Source of the DNA: Piezodorus guildinii
Lineage: Eukaryota > Arthropoda > Insecta > Hemiptera > Pentatomidae
Direction of reading: 5' to 3'
Length of the DNA stretch: 64,000 bases
NCBI GenBank assembly: GCA_023052935.1
Contig: CM041292.1
Span: 145,762,439 to 145,826,438, forward strand
The notes under the pieces: model-generated
Database searches by the model: none
What the model was told of the DNA's origin: nothing
Seen by the model: the letters and a program-made list of their open reading frames with translations, nothing else
Shown: one piece after another, positions 22,788 through 34,249 of the stretch
Numbering within the stretch: the stretch's first letter is position 1
Layout: every line of letters starts with the position of its first letter
Made by a program: the position numbers and the translations under genes

Positions 22788-25431
22788 CCACCCATCGGCA
22801 GCACTCTGAAAATATTTTAAACTAGAAGGCCTCGAAGGATTATCAGGAATCGAAGAGGATGATAGGATAGAAACTAGTGGATTAGAGTGGAAATGGAGTT
22901 TTTCATGGAATGTTTGATATCTGGTTCGGGCTAATTCAGTAACATATGGGATATTGAGGTCTTTATGGATGAGCTTATTCGTGACAAAGTAAGGAGCGTT
23001 AAGGATTTTACGAAGGATTTTGGATTGTAAGGATTGGATACGAGAAGAATTTGATGGTTTGGTAGAGCCCCATAGCTCGACTCCGTAAGTCCATATCGGT
23101 CTTATGATGGTCATATAAATAAGTCTTTTGTAAGTAAGTGTAAGTGTCTTTTCAGTCTTGTATGGGGGTTCCAAGTCAGACGTTTGTCAAGGTGGAGTCC
23201 GAGGTATCGAATCTGTTCAACAGGGGCTAGTGGAATGTCATTAAAGGGTACTGTGGGGCAGGAAGTCATTGGTTTACGGCGTAGGGTAAAGGTTATTTGG
23301 TGGGATTTGTTAGAATTAATTTTAATCCTCCATTTCTGACACCATACTTCAAGGTCTCGGATGTGGGATTGAAGAGTGTGGGAGGCAGTAAATGGATCAC
23401 TATCTACCGATAACACACACGTGTCATCAGCATAAGTAGAAAGGAAAGTGTTAGGATGGGTTGGGATATCAGCTGTATAGACTGTATAAAGGACAGGCCC
23501 TAGGATGCTGCCTTGGGGAACACCAGCAGATTGAGAAAAAAGGGAGGAATAGGAGCTGTGGTGATTTATTTGGAAAGATCTATCAGCAAGGTAGGACTGT
23601 ATAATAAGAAAATAAGTAGGAGGGAGAAATAGACGGAGCTTGTAAAGCAATCCCGGGTGCCAGACTCGGTCAAAAGCCTGTTCTACGTCGAGAAAGGCTC
23701 CCGTGCAGTACAATCCGCGCTCCAACGCAGAGGAGACAACATCCACCACACGATGACATTGCTGGATAGTGGAGTGAGATGTACGGAAACCGAATTGATG
23801 ATCTGGAATAATATGATGGAATCAAGGATTGGGTAGATTCGTTTCAGAAGGAGTTTTTCCAGAATTTTTCCCATAATACATAAAAGGGATATGGGACGGT
23901 AGGAAGATGGATTTTCAGGTGACTTTTTGGGCTTAGGGATCATTTTTACTATGGATAATTTCCAGGAGGCAGGAAAATAAGTAGTACGTAGTACGGCATT
24001 ATAGATGTAGGTGAGGAATAGGATGGCTTTTTGAGGGAGATGTTTCAAGATATGGGAAGTGATTTTGTCATGGCCAGGAGCTTTTCGAGCGGGTAATCTA
24101 TGAATGATATTGGATATTTCTGAAGGATGGAAAGCTTTAGGTGGAAGGGTCATTTGGAGGGGAATAGTTAGGTCTTCTTCTGTCCTTTCAAGGTGTTCGG
24201 GATTAAGGATATCTGGATGGGGAGTGTAAGTATTGTGAAGATGTTGTCCGAATATCTGGACTTTCTCTTCGTCAGATCTTGTCCAGGTTTTGTTTTCAGT
24301 CAGGAGTGGATGGTTAAAGTCTTTGAATTTAAGAAGTTTTTTTGTGGTTGTCCATAACGATTTGTCTGTTGTAGTAAGATTTTCAGTAAAGTTGAGTAAA
24401 TTTTGAATTTTGTATGTCTTTATTTCTGATTTGAGTTTGTTAGTTAGTTTGGTATAGTAAGTTTTGTCAGCTGGGTATCGTGTCTTATGCCACTTCGATC
24501 TCGCTTTGCGTTTTTCTTTTAATAATAATCGAATATGCTGTGGCAGATCAGTACGTTGAGTGTCATTAATCTTGGTGGTCTTTGTGTTTTCAGTTATACT
24601 GCAAGTTATGGAGTCAGTCAGTTTTTTTACAGCTGTATCAATATCATTATTTGTCTTGAGTGGAGTGTTCAAGTCCAATTTGCTTTCCAAGTCCAGTCGA
24701 AATACGTCCCAGCTGACTCGTCCTTTGATCAATGTAGGAGGAAGGGGTTTAGGAACAAAACTGGAATGCAAGGAAAGCAAAACCGGGCTATGGTCTGAGG
24801 AAAGGTCGTTCAGTGATCTGATTATTGTTTGGGAGGAGGAAATTTGAGAGGAGATAAATATATCCAGGATGTCAGGTTTTTTTTTTAGAGATGTTGGCCA
24901 ATATGTGGGATTCATGGGTGAGAGGACAGTATAGGTATGGGAAGTCAAGACACTGGAAAGGAGATTACCTCGGGAGTTGGTAGTTCGGCAACCCCACCGT
25001 TGGTGTTTAGCATTATAGTCTCCTCCAGCGATAAAGCGCGGTCCGAGGGATCGAAACAGGGTTTCAAGTTGGTTAAAGGAAAGGGAAATACCAGGAGGAC
25101 TGTATACAGCTGCGAGGGTGAGATGGAAAGGACGAGTGGAAATGGTCACTGAGGTTGATTGTATGGCGTCAGTTGGAGTAGATGGAATAAGGGAATGAGG
25201 TAAGGACTTATGGATAAGGATGCATGACCCGGCATGGGAAGTGTTGTCTGGGTGGTCCGATCTATATGTGATGTAGTCACGTATGTAAAAACGTGTTCGT
25301 CGTGTAAAGTGAGTTTCAGTCAAAAGTGCTATGTCAATATGGTTGTCATGGAGAAATATGTCCAATTCGTCACGGTGGTTGAGTAGACCGTTAGCGTTCC
25401 ACAATAGGATTGCTAGGGGCTTTACACTCAT
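22788..25431 (-). pseudogene. Jockey-B ORF2: endonuclease/reverse transcriptase, frameshifted
   Basis: The first 582-codon frame (25431-23683) holds the APE-type endonuclease, with 'LLWNANGLLNHRDEL' at the N-terminus, 'ALLTETHF' (catalytic Glu), 'GGDYNAKHQRWGC' and 'SSDHSPVLL' (catalytic Asp-His), and the start of the RT up to 'SSYRPISLLCIMGKILEKLL'. A frameshift near 23810 moves the RT to a second frame (23749-23111), with 'GAFLDVEQAFDRVW', 'GVPQGSILGPVLYTVYTAD' and 'YADD'. A third frame (23174-22713) carries 'TIIRPIWTYGVELWGSTK'. About 20 residues are missing at the last junction compared with Jockey-A. ORF2 would nick target DNA and prime reverse transcription if intact; here it is dead. 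Confidence 0.92.
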
Positions 25432-26461
25432 TGTGAGAAATTGAATGGGATTTGGGTAAGGATTCTAGTGAGAAGGGTGATTAGTGGTAGGATAGTTTCT
25501 TTGTGTGCAAGTGCACACTTTGCAGGCTCATTAGGGGGTTTGAGGCATGTATCAGAGGTGTGTGGCCCGGCACACTTGACACACCTAGCAGGGTGATGGC
25601 AGTAGGACTTTGTGTGCCCTAAAGTTTGACATCTGGTGCACTGGACGATTATTGTTCTCTGTCTTGGCTCTTCAAACCGAACTGTCGAATATACCAGCCG
25701 TCTTACCTGGAATATCTCCATGTTATTCCTGGCTGGCTCCAAATCCACGAAAAACAGGGGCAACGCATATTTTTCTCTTGGGTGCGTTACAGAAGAGATG
25801 TTCCTAACGTTATGGCCAATTTCTTCTAGGCCGCTTTTGATGGCTTCAGTAGGAGTGGATGAGTGGAGCCCTCTCAAAACTACTCGATAAGGTTTATCTT
25901 GTTTTAGTTGGTAACAATGGAAATCAAATTTTTTTGTACTTAAATAAGTGATCAGTTTTTTGTAACTTTCCTTATTAGTAGTATTAATTTTTATGTCATT
26001 TATCCGTGAAAAACATTGAAAGTTTGGCTGGCCTATTAGATGAGAAATTTCTTTACCGAACGAGAGGAAGTTATTTATATTGGAGACATATATTGGAGGT
26101 GGTTCGGGGTCAGAAAATCCTTGTGGTTCCGGGAGATGGTTTTTAATGTTGGCGTTAGCTGAAGTGCTAGAGGCAGAAGTAGAAGCAGTAGGTTTTGAAG
26201 TAGATGGCGCCGTTGTCTCATTTAGGTTGGCTGCAGTGGTACTGCGAGTTTTAGGCGGTGATGGCATTGTTTTCGATTGCTGTTTGGTCTTAGCCGCTTT
26301 GTTTTTTTTTTATTTGGTGAATTACCAGCGGAACCAGTGTTCTTTCTCTGGCGTTTCTGTAGTGTCCTAGGCTTTAAATACTGTGAGTCTGACTCGCTTA
26401 TTTCAGAAAAGGGAGTCTCCTCCTCCGAGTCGTCACAAGATTGGGTCTGATCTAGATCCAT
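25428..26461 (-). pseudogene. Jockey-B ORF1: RNA-binding Gag-like protein, frameshifted and shortened
   Basis: The N-terminal frame (26461-26222) starts 'MDLDQTQSCDDSEE' and has a basic stretch; a shift near the T-run at 26303-26311 leads to the second frame (26267-25428). That frame contains a domain with 'LRGLHSSTPTEAIKSGLEEI', a PRE_C2HC-type block with 'ALPLFFVDLEP', and zinc knuckles 'CTRCQTLGHTKSYC' and 'CVKCAGPHTSDTC'. Compared with Jockey-A, the third knuckle and the linker are deleted: the frame jumps from 'AKCALAHKE' to the C-terminal 'TILPLITLLTRI' block. Its TGA stop overlaps the ATG of ORF2 (ATGA). Confidence 0.88.
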
Positions 26462-27082
26462 AACTTAATTTAATAAGAGAAAAAAAAAAAACTGTAAAAA
26501 TGACATATATATGAACCTAAAGAAATTAAAGAGACCTATAAAAATTGAAGAAAATATATATAATTATTAGAAAAGAAATGTATACCTAAATAAATTAATA
26601 ATTAAGAAAATTAACCTTAAAGATCTTAAAACTAAACTATTTACAATTATTTACATACACAATGAAAAATAAAAAACAAAGCAAACATTTCTAAGTTAAT
26701 GAAAATAAATAAATAAATGTCTTAAAAACCAAAATAAAATATAAATGAAAAACTCAATTGAGGAATAAAACTAATGTTTATAAATTACGTCGTTGAACAA
26801 CAGTCCTGGCCGAGACCTTGTCAACACTAGGGAAGGATTAGCCGGCACAGCTGGCCCTTATCTCCAGCCCATGCGGTCACTAGTCTGTAATTGTCTTTAC
26901 AACAAAACACCACTCACCTCTCTTTTGTGTTCGGTAAAGTATTCAATAGTGCAATATCTCACGATTCACAAAGTTTGAAGGATATTCATGCGGTAACACA
27001 GTGATGAGAAGGTAAGAAAGATAGAGCTATACGTATAGTGAACTGTACTCGCAGCCATGACACTTGAAACTAATATTAAGTT

Positions 27083-27566
27083 TAAATTTTAATTTTTTCG
27101 TTATTGAATGAGGGCTTACATTTACAAATTGCTAAATTAGCTCTACAGGTAGATTGCAATGTATGTTCAATAACGAGTTTGGAAATATAATGTCTTACCT
27201 GTCTTAGCAATGTCCATTGTTAAATAAAAGCAAAACAAATTTGCGCTACGCACACCTTGAACATAATAAATGGCCATCGAATAAAGATTATCCCTCTGCC
27301 GGTTATTAGGCACTTGTGTGACCGGGAATTATTCACTCATTTACTATTTATTTGTAAACACGGTATGGCGGGAAATATTAGTATTAAGGGTCAACTAATA
27401 ATAAAAAGGTGAAGCACTAGAAAATTCCCAACTTTTGACATGACTTTTGTCCACCTAAATTGGTGATTTTTCCCAGTGTGCGCCGATAAAAACACCAACC
27501 ATTCATTTTCTCAATTTAAAGTATTTATAAAAGTATTAAAATTTTCACTCTATTTTATTTTTGTTA
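27083..27566. other. AT-rich DNA, no gene seen
   Basis: This is the flank beyond the right TSD of Jockey-B. It does not continue the CR1-like reverse transcriptase found on the other side. Confidence 0.5.
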
Positions 27567-27567
27567 A

Positions 27568-27858
27568 TTGGTTTGTTAATTTATTTTACGTCACTTAATG
27601 CTACTGTGGCTAATCGGACAATACTACAGTGGGAGTCCTAAATTTTGCCTATCCAGGTTTAATTAGGATAGGGATCTTTAACGAGTACCTGACATCGCAC
27701 AGGATCGGGATGGACCATCTTTTTACGTCCCCCCGGAGTACGGCATAACTAAGTATTTTTACTCCCATTAAAAATCCTAGGACCACCTCTGGGTTTGAAC
27801 CCGTGACCTTTGGCATAGAAGGCTGTTATGCTAGGCACCTTGCTACATGTCATCCCCA
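27568..27858 (-). mobile_element. tRNA-derived SINE, family S2
   Basis: On the minus strand the head carries 'catgtagcaaggtgcctagc' and the B box 'cgggttcaaaccc', followed by 'tatgccgtactcc' and 'gcaaaatttaggactcccac' as in the other S2 copies. The tail is 'aagtgacgtaaaataaatta'. A 10-bp 'tattttattt' lies on both sides, but it is too low in complexity to be a firm target duplication. Confidence 0.85.
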
Positions 27859-29005
27859 GCTTTATTTTATTTACTATTTTGATTTTCGGATGTCATAAAC
27901 GAAATAGGTTTGAATCTAGATCCTTGCCAATGAGCAAGCCTTTAGTCGTTCTCTGTCGATTTCAGGTAGTTGCACTTCTTTTTCAGATGCACTCAAAAAA
28001 TAAATCGTGCAAAATTTTGTACGCACTGCGTTGTGATACATAATAAATGCAGAATGAAATATAAAAATGGCGGGAGGCTTGAATGATTTGCGTATCTGTG
28101 AATTAAAGTTCGAAGAGGCAGACGTAGCATCCAAGGGAAAAGGGAAATTGGGTGAAAATTTGGGATTGTATGTATTTTTAGATGCCAAATAAAAATATTG
28201 TGGATAGGGACAGGCACATTATCTAGTGCCTTTAAATATGCTTTACGACCTACAAAATATACATGAAAATTTCATAAACATCGGTCGACCTGCTTCGAAG
28301 TTCTACAACAAACACCGTGACACGAGATTGTGATAAATTACATTAACTAAGTGAACAAAAATGAAATGTAAAAATAAAAAACCTATATTTAAATAAAAAT
28401 ATAAATTTTCTTCAAAGTTGTAATGGTAACCGTGAAGGATATTTGTATTTAGGTTTTTCATGAAGACTCAACATCACATTAATAAAAAAAGAAATCACTA
28501 TTTTACAATAACCACAATGTATCTAATTATTTATATATATTTATCCACAAATTTTAAATAAACTAACTTTGTGATAATTTGATCCAAATTAGATTATCTG
28601 GAAAACATTGGATAAAGATTTCAGTGTACAATGGTACTAATCAATTAATCAATTATTTTGTAAAATGTGCAATACAAGAAAGAAAGGGATGTTTAGATGT
28701 TCGATATACTCAAATTTATGTCTAATTCTATATGTGAAGGCATGGAAAATATTATATCCATGAGCTGTGGAGGAGATTAAAAAAATGTATTTTTTCTATA
28801 CTGGAATGGCAAATTATAGAGAGTTGGTCGGTTGGGTTCCCCTGGGTTCCTCGTATCACTCTGTGTGTGCTTTGGTGTTATCATTGTTATTATTAAATGT
28901 TTTAATAATAGCGTTTGCTTTTGTACTAATTTATTTTCTTTTATTTCAACTCTCAATGGTTTCTTTTAGGTGCATATATAAAGTTTAAAACAAAAAATTA
29001 TTAAT
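27859..29005. other. AT-rich DNA, no gene seen
   Basis: Short frames (60-90 codons) on both strands at 27830-28220 and 28767-28988 have no motif. No repeat family was recognised. Confidence 0.45.
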
Positions 29006-29016
29006 ATAGTATTAGT

Positions 29017-30372
29017 GCTCTACTAAACAGACTAGAACCACAAATAGACTCGAAAATCGGGGAATACCAGGGAGGATTCAGGAAGGGAAGATCTTGCCAA
29101 GAACAGATCCTAAGCCTTAAATTACTGATAAATATTACATGGTGAGACCCAAAAACCTCTACATCTCCTTCGTCGACTTCAAGAAGGCCTATGACTCGGT
29201 GGAGAGAGAAACCTTGCTGGGAGTACTGAGAGAATATGGAGTGGACCAAAAAACAATAAACCTAATCAAATTAACACTTACAAATACAAAATCAAAAGTA
29301 AAATTCCAGGGACTGATCAGCAGATCCTTCCAAATAAAAACAGGACTAAGACAAGGAGACAGCTTGTCACCAGTACTATTTAATATAGTACTCCATAAAA
29401 TCATGAGAGAGTTCTGGAAGATAAATAATGCAGGGGCCGTGGTAGGAACCAAGAAAAAAATACATAAAAGTGAGTCGCCTTGCCTTTGCAGACGACCTAG
29501 GAGGAAACGAAAGAAGAGGCAGTTAGTCAAGTAAATACCTTAAAAGAAATAGCAGAAAAAGCAGGCCTACAAATTTCCTACGAAAAAACAGATTTAATGA
29601 CGACAGAGAAAAACCACAGCAAAAAAAAAATAGAGACGAAATATGGGCAGATAAAGGTTAAAAGAAATTTAAGTATATGGGAGAAACAATAAGCAATAAC
29701 GGCCTGGAGAAGGAAACCATGAAAGAGAGAATTACAAAGTTGGAAAGGTTAAGCTTTGCAAAGGCAACATTTACAATAAGAAGAGTCTATCCTCTAACGC
29801 AAAAATCAGGCACTACAATGCGGTGATATAACCAGTAATTTTGTACGGGATGGAAACATCATGTCTCCCTAGCCTAGAAAAATTACTGAAAATAGAAAGA
29901 AGGATCCTGAGGAGAATCTATGGGCCCAACACAGGAAGCTATAGGTTGAGACCGAACCAGGAAATCTACATAGGGATAAAAGACCTGGAAACTGAGATAA
30001 GAATCAGAAGACTAAGATTCTTTGGGCACATGGTAAGAATGGGCCAAGGGAGACTGAACAAGAGGATCTTTGACCGAATTCGTGAATACAAGAGCGTCGG
30101 AGGATACATAAGGCAAATGAGAGAGGAGAATGACAAATTAAAAATAACGGACAAGCACTGTCTGGACAGAGAACAATATGCAAAGAGATTGAAAGAGATC
30201 AGGGTTCTTGCGGGAAATAAAGAAAAACGGTAAGGTACTGCATGGTCGGAGGAAAGAAAGCAAAAACACGAAGAAATGATGAGAAGGTACTGAGAGAAGA
30301 GAAAGGCGAAATGAAGAACCAAAAAAAATGATATTCGCGTGGTCTAAAAGGCCGTTTCGTTGGAAAAAAATA
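29017..30372 (+). pseudogene. RTE-clade LINE, 5'-truncated copy with TSD
   Basis: An 11-bp duplication 'atagtattagt' flanks it at 29006-29016 and 30373-30383. Translation in shifting frames gives 'KIGEYQGGFRKGRSCQEQIL' at the start, 'YISFVDFKKAYDSVERETLL' (catalytic Asp), 'GLRQGDSLSPVLFNIVL', then after a frameshift 'SRLAFADDLGG' (catalytic Asp pair) near 29475. The final intact frame (29841-30233) has 'YGMETSCLPSLEKLLKIERR' and 'RIRRLRFFGHMVRMGQGR', the typical C-terminal region of RTE-like elements. The 3' end shows 'cgtggtctaaaaggccgttt' and an A-rich tail. The endonuclease is missing and the frame is broken, so it is dead. Confidence 0.85.
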
Positions 30373-30383
30373 ATAGTATTAGT

Positions 30384-30462
30384 ATTGAAAATATATTTTC
30401 AATTTCTTAATATTAACCTAAAGCAATTTATTTAATTAGCCAAGTCGCTATTAAACTATGTT
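30384..30462. other. AT-rich spacer
   Basis: Short AT-rich flank of the RTE insertion. Confidence 0.5.
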
Positions 30463-30530
30463 AGAGGTTTTTACTTTCACTTACCTATTATGAAATATAT
30501 AGTAAGGGAAAGTATCGCGATCGTGAAAGA
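30463..30530 (+). repeat. Q-type short repeat
   Basis: The stretch 'tttactttcacttacctatt' and 'agtaagggaaagtatcgcga' matches 14866-14935. Confidence 0.6.
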
Positions 30531-32560
30531 GAGTTTTTTTAAGAGATACTATTGATAGATCAATTAGTGATAGGCTGGTTAAAGGTTCTTTTCTAAATAC
30601 AAATAAATGAATATTGTATTTAATGAACCAAGTGAACAAAAATATAATGAAAATAGAAAAATGAAATAAAAAACCTATACCACTATAACCATGAATAAAG
30701 AAATTTATTTTTTTTAATGATTTTGGTGTAAAATATTTTTTTTTGTTATTTTATTGTCTACTAACTATTTGTCATAATATTTATACAAATATGATTAGAT
30801 GATGGAGAGAGGAATGTTGGAAGATAGCTTGAGATATTCCCCAATAGAGATAATTTACTGGACTATAAAAGTCAACAAGAAGACATAGAGAAACTTGTCT
30901 AGAGTAAGATAAGAGAAGTGGAGGGAATCTTGGTATAAGTAAATGGAGATAAGACACAGTAAATGATAGTAAGCCAAATATTAGTCGCGGAGTGTGACAA
31001 AGACTAACTTACATTGAAGAACGTCGTCGGGAGTTATTCGAATGTGTTTAACTATAACAATTTGGATCACTTTTTGACCATTTTATCCTTCATATTTTGT
31101 TATATTGTCAATTACTTAATATCAAATAAAACAGTTTAGATGAATGAGTGCATATCATACATAAATGGGGTATCTACCTAAGTCCGAAAATACATTAGTA
31201 TAAACAATCCAGGAAAATAGCATTACAAAAATTTAAGAACTCTCACTTTAAAAATTCTAGACTACTAGGTGATAGGTTCCCAACTAGTGGTCCGACGCAG
31301 ACGATGTCAAAGGGTGCGAGAGATTTCATTCGGAAATAATTTTAAAATTTCTTTAGAGTAAAATATTTCTGAAGCGTTTGTTTTAATAAGAATCAGACAT
31401 GGTCTACACAGAGATATTTAACGTTCAAAGTGATATAATTGCTAGTGATTACTGGCAAGTGACTGCTACTACACAATCACAACCATAAAATTGGTCAGTT
31501 TAAAACAGTTTGAAATATTGAGCCTTAATGACATACCGCATAAGATAATGTTTGATTTCATTAAGTGCATTTAAATGAATACCTTTATTGTGTTAGTTTT
31601 AAATATAATCAATTCAATTTTGTGCAGAATGGAGTAAATTGTTGGAGCCAGGTCATGTTTTGTTAGTTTTCAGTCCACCTAATTGGTCATTTCTGGTTTT
31701 AGTAGCATGATATTTAGCATAAAATTTACGTGATACGGTTTAGCTCTTTTAAAAATCTAAATATATATCTAATATTTAGCAATTAGATTTTAGGGATCCT
31801 TGACATTGATATGATAGGACCAATGGGTGTGAAATTTTTTTTGGGAACCACTGGAGTAGGTGATTCCTGAATGAGTGACGTCAGCTAAATGCGAGCAGTC
31901 GTTACACATTACACCCAAATGTGTAATTATAATAATATGTTAAGGGCTATGCGATATAGATTTACCAAGACCTCTTTTAAAACAGCTCTGTAGCAGTGTA
32001 CCTTAGGTTCCATTCATTTTACTAACGGGGAACTTTGAATGATTTAGTCTGCAATTTCGCAGGCATCCAACTCTCTTCTGGATCCTTGTGTTAAACGGCA
32101 ACTGTTTGCAAACTGAAGGAGCGAACATTTTCTTCGCTGTTGCGAGTTTATCGAAATTTACTATAAATCTAAATAATATATTTCTCCACGTTTCCTTTAG
32201 ATGCAGACTTTATGGTATGCAGGAAACTTTATTGATCTTAATTCGTACAGTTCTGTATCTACTCCATATTTGTATTTTTTTATTTATTTATTTTATTTTA
32301 TTTTTATTTTACTATATCACTAAGGCGAGTCAGTGTGTAGAAAAGGAGTTCACCTGCGGCAATCAAACAAAAGTACAATAACTAACAGTAACACAGTACA
32401 CAGTAAGATACAATCCAATACTTAAATAATATTACAAAAAATAACACTTTAATAATAGTTTCATTAATAGAAACAATCAGTCAATAAACATCTAAGTAGA
32501 CGAATAGCAGTAAGCTATGAATGGAAAATAATGTGTTGTGTGTTAATAAGTATTTTTTTT
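30531..32560. other. AT-rich DNA, no gene seen
   Basis: One frame of 97 codons (32088-32381) is hydrophobic because of T-rich sequence and has no conserved motif. No repeats were assigned. Confidence 0.5.
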
Positions 32561-32561
32561 T

Positions 32562-32650
32562 TAAGTCTTGATAATGGGAAAAGAACCCCAAAACGTAGAA
32601 AAAGTGTGTAATAAATTGTGAAGAAAAATAAATGTATAATAAAAGGAAGT
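32562..32650 (+). repeat. Possible Penelope-like element 3'-end remnant
   Basis: The motif 'cttgataatgggaaaagaac' followed by 'cccaaaacgtagaaaaag' and 'taataaatt' has the layout of the 3' ends at 34441-34510 and 55557-55625: CTGATGA-like, a short palindromic spacer, CGAAACGT-like, then A-rich. It is a short non-coding remnant. Confidence 0.4.
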
Positions 32651-33667
32651 TAAGGAGTGCATATTTGAGTGTAAAATATAACTCATTTTAATAAAAAAAA
32701 TAATAGTACATACAATAAATTGGAAAACAATTTGCTGGTCAGGCATAACGAATATCTACCACCATCATCAATATTATTTGTAAAATTTAATTATTCTATT
32801 CTCCAAATTATTCAATAGATCCGTTTGCATTTTTAGTTCTGTGTAGATGAAACTAATTTAGCATGAATTTTTTTGTTTTGTTTTTTTTCAAAAAAAGCAT
32901 ATGTTTGGATTGGATGTTCCCAATAATTCATTTTACGGTCTGCTAAGTTAATCTCTGTTCGAATAGGAGTTTAATGATGAAAAAAAGTAGGGCAGACGTG
33001 TGCAATTTTGTTCAGTTGAATTGTCACGACCACTGAGCGCACAGTTGACTGCTTGAAATTTCACGCACGATGGGGCAGCAAATTTATGCGGATGCAGATT
33101 GGTCCAGTTGAATATTGCTCGTCAGCAAACCACATCATTCTCTTGTTAGGTGAAAATTAATCTTTTATTAAATTTTCTTGCCTCACGACTGTTTTTTTTT
33201 TTTTTTTGATTTTTTATGAGAGAAATATTTAGTTGTTATACATACTGTATTAAAAAAAAAATCCACTCAATTCGACAGAGAGGTTTCCTTTGGCAAGTTA
33301 AGATATGGTCGTAGCATTTAATACAATTTTAAGATTTTGTGTATTATTATCTTACAAATAATTCTTTCACAGATTATTGTAATTTTACCGGTTATATTAT
33401 GGTTCATTCATTTCAGATCCAATTTCAGGATGATGTTTATTTTAAGATCGAATTCAGATCCACCAATGGTCCAAACCTATTTCTTCACTAAGGGTTTTGT
33501 TTAAACAACTTTCCCTTAGATCAAGACACTCATGTGTGATTGATATATAACTTAGCAACCGCAAAAGGAATAAAACCTATTTGACATTGAAGCTATGCAT
33601 TTTTCTAAGCATTAAAAAAACAAAAAAAACATGAAGGATCTTTGGCTCAGTACATTCCTGATTACTA
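32651..33667. other. AT-rich DNA, no gene seen
   Basis: Nothing could be assigned. A GC-richer patch near 33010-33110 has no open frame of note. Confidence 0.5.
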
Positions 33668-33908
33668 AATAAATTCCTACTGTTCTAGGCCAACGGCAGT
33701 GCAATGGGATGATTAGGCCTTAATCACGCTCAACCGCTAGGTTTTCCTCCAATTATTTTGGGTACCCACTTATAGAGGTTCTCCGTACCCTAGGATCGCC
33801 CCCGACTGAATTAACAGAATAAATAATATTCTGCCACAGCTAAGATTCGAACCCAGGACCCGGAGAACAATAGACTAGTGCTCTAACCACTAGACCACGC
33901 CGCTCCCT
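33668..33908 (-). mobile_element. tRNA-derived SINE, family S3
   Basis: On the minus strand it begins 'gggagcggcgtggtctagtg', with an A box 'tggtctagtggttagagc' and a B box 'tgggttcgaatct'. These are good pol III promoter boxes about 35 bp apart. The body contains 'gggggcgatcctagggtacg' and 'tataagtgggtacccaaaat', and the tail is 'gtaggaatttattta'. A diverged copy lies at 58428-58660. The body beyond the tRNA part excludes a plain tRNA gene. Confidence 0.85.
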
Positions 33909-34249
33909 ATTTCTATGCATCATGTACTATTATTCTTATAGATTGCTGTTAGTTTATCTATTACACCTCTTAAAAAGAAAAGTTTGTATTCAATTTCAAT
34001 ATACTCGGCTAACAAGCTGTTGTAATCTGAGTTTTTCAATGGTTTTTGTTTTCCTATTACGCTTATTAAAGTATAAAAACAATGTTTTATAATTGGAATA
34101 ACAAATAGGAGGAAAACATACCTTGATATCAGAATTTAATTCGGCTGAAAGTAGATAGCATCGGTATTGGCTTTGTTATATTGTATTATGGACATAATCT
34201 AAAAAATAAAACAATTAATGGATACAATCTTCAAACATTTTTTATTATG

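Larger units (their letters stand above)
22684..27068 (-). mobile_element. Jockey-B: full-length, inactive Jockey-clade LINE with TSD
   Basis: Limits are given by a 14-bp duplication 'actaatattaagtt' at 22670-22683 and 27069-27082. On the minus strand the order is a 5' UTR of about 600 bp, ORF1 (26461-25428), ORF2 (25431 to about 22790), a 3' UTR with similarity to 44867-45055, and a short A tail at 22685-22693. Both ORFs carry frameshifts and ORF1 has lost part of its middle. The element is related to Jockey-A but clearly a separate subfamily. The intact TSD indicates a single retrotransposition event followed by decay. Confidence 0.92.

Noticed and set aside
24535..25152. Plus-strand frames opposite Jockey-B ORF2
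   Set aside because: They run antisense to clear endonuclease/RT motifs on the minus strand and show no motif of their own.
32088..32381. 97-codon hydrophobic frame
   Set aside because: The hydrophobicity comes from T-rich low-complexity DNA; there is no start context or domain.
33840..33908. Possible tRNA gene
   Set aside because: A and B boxes are good, but the 3' half does not fold into a proper acceptor stem and the sequence continues into a SINE body also present at 58428.
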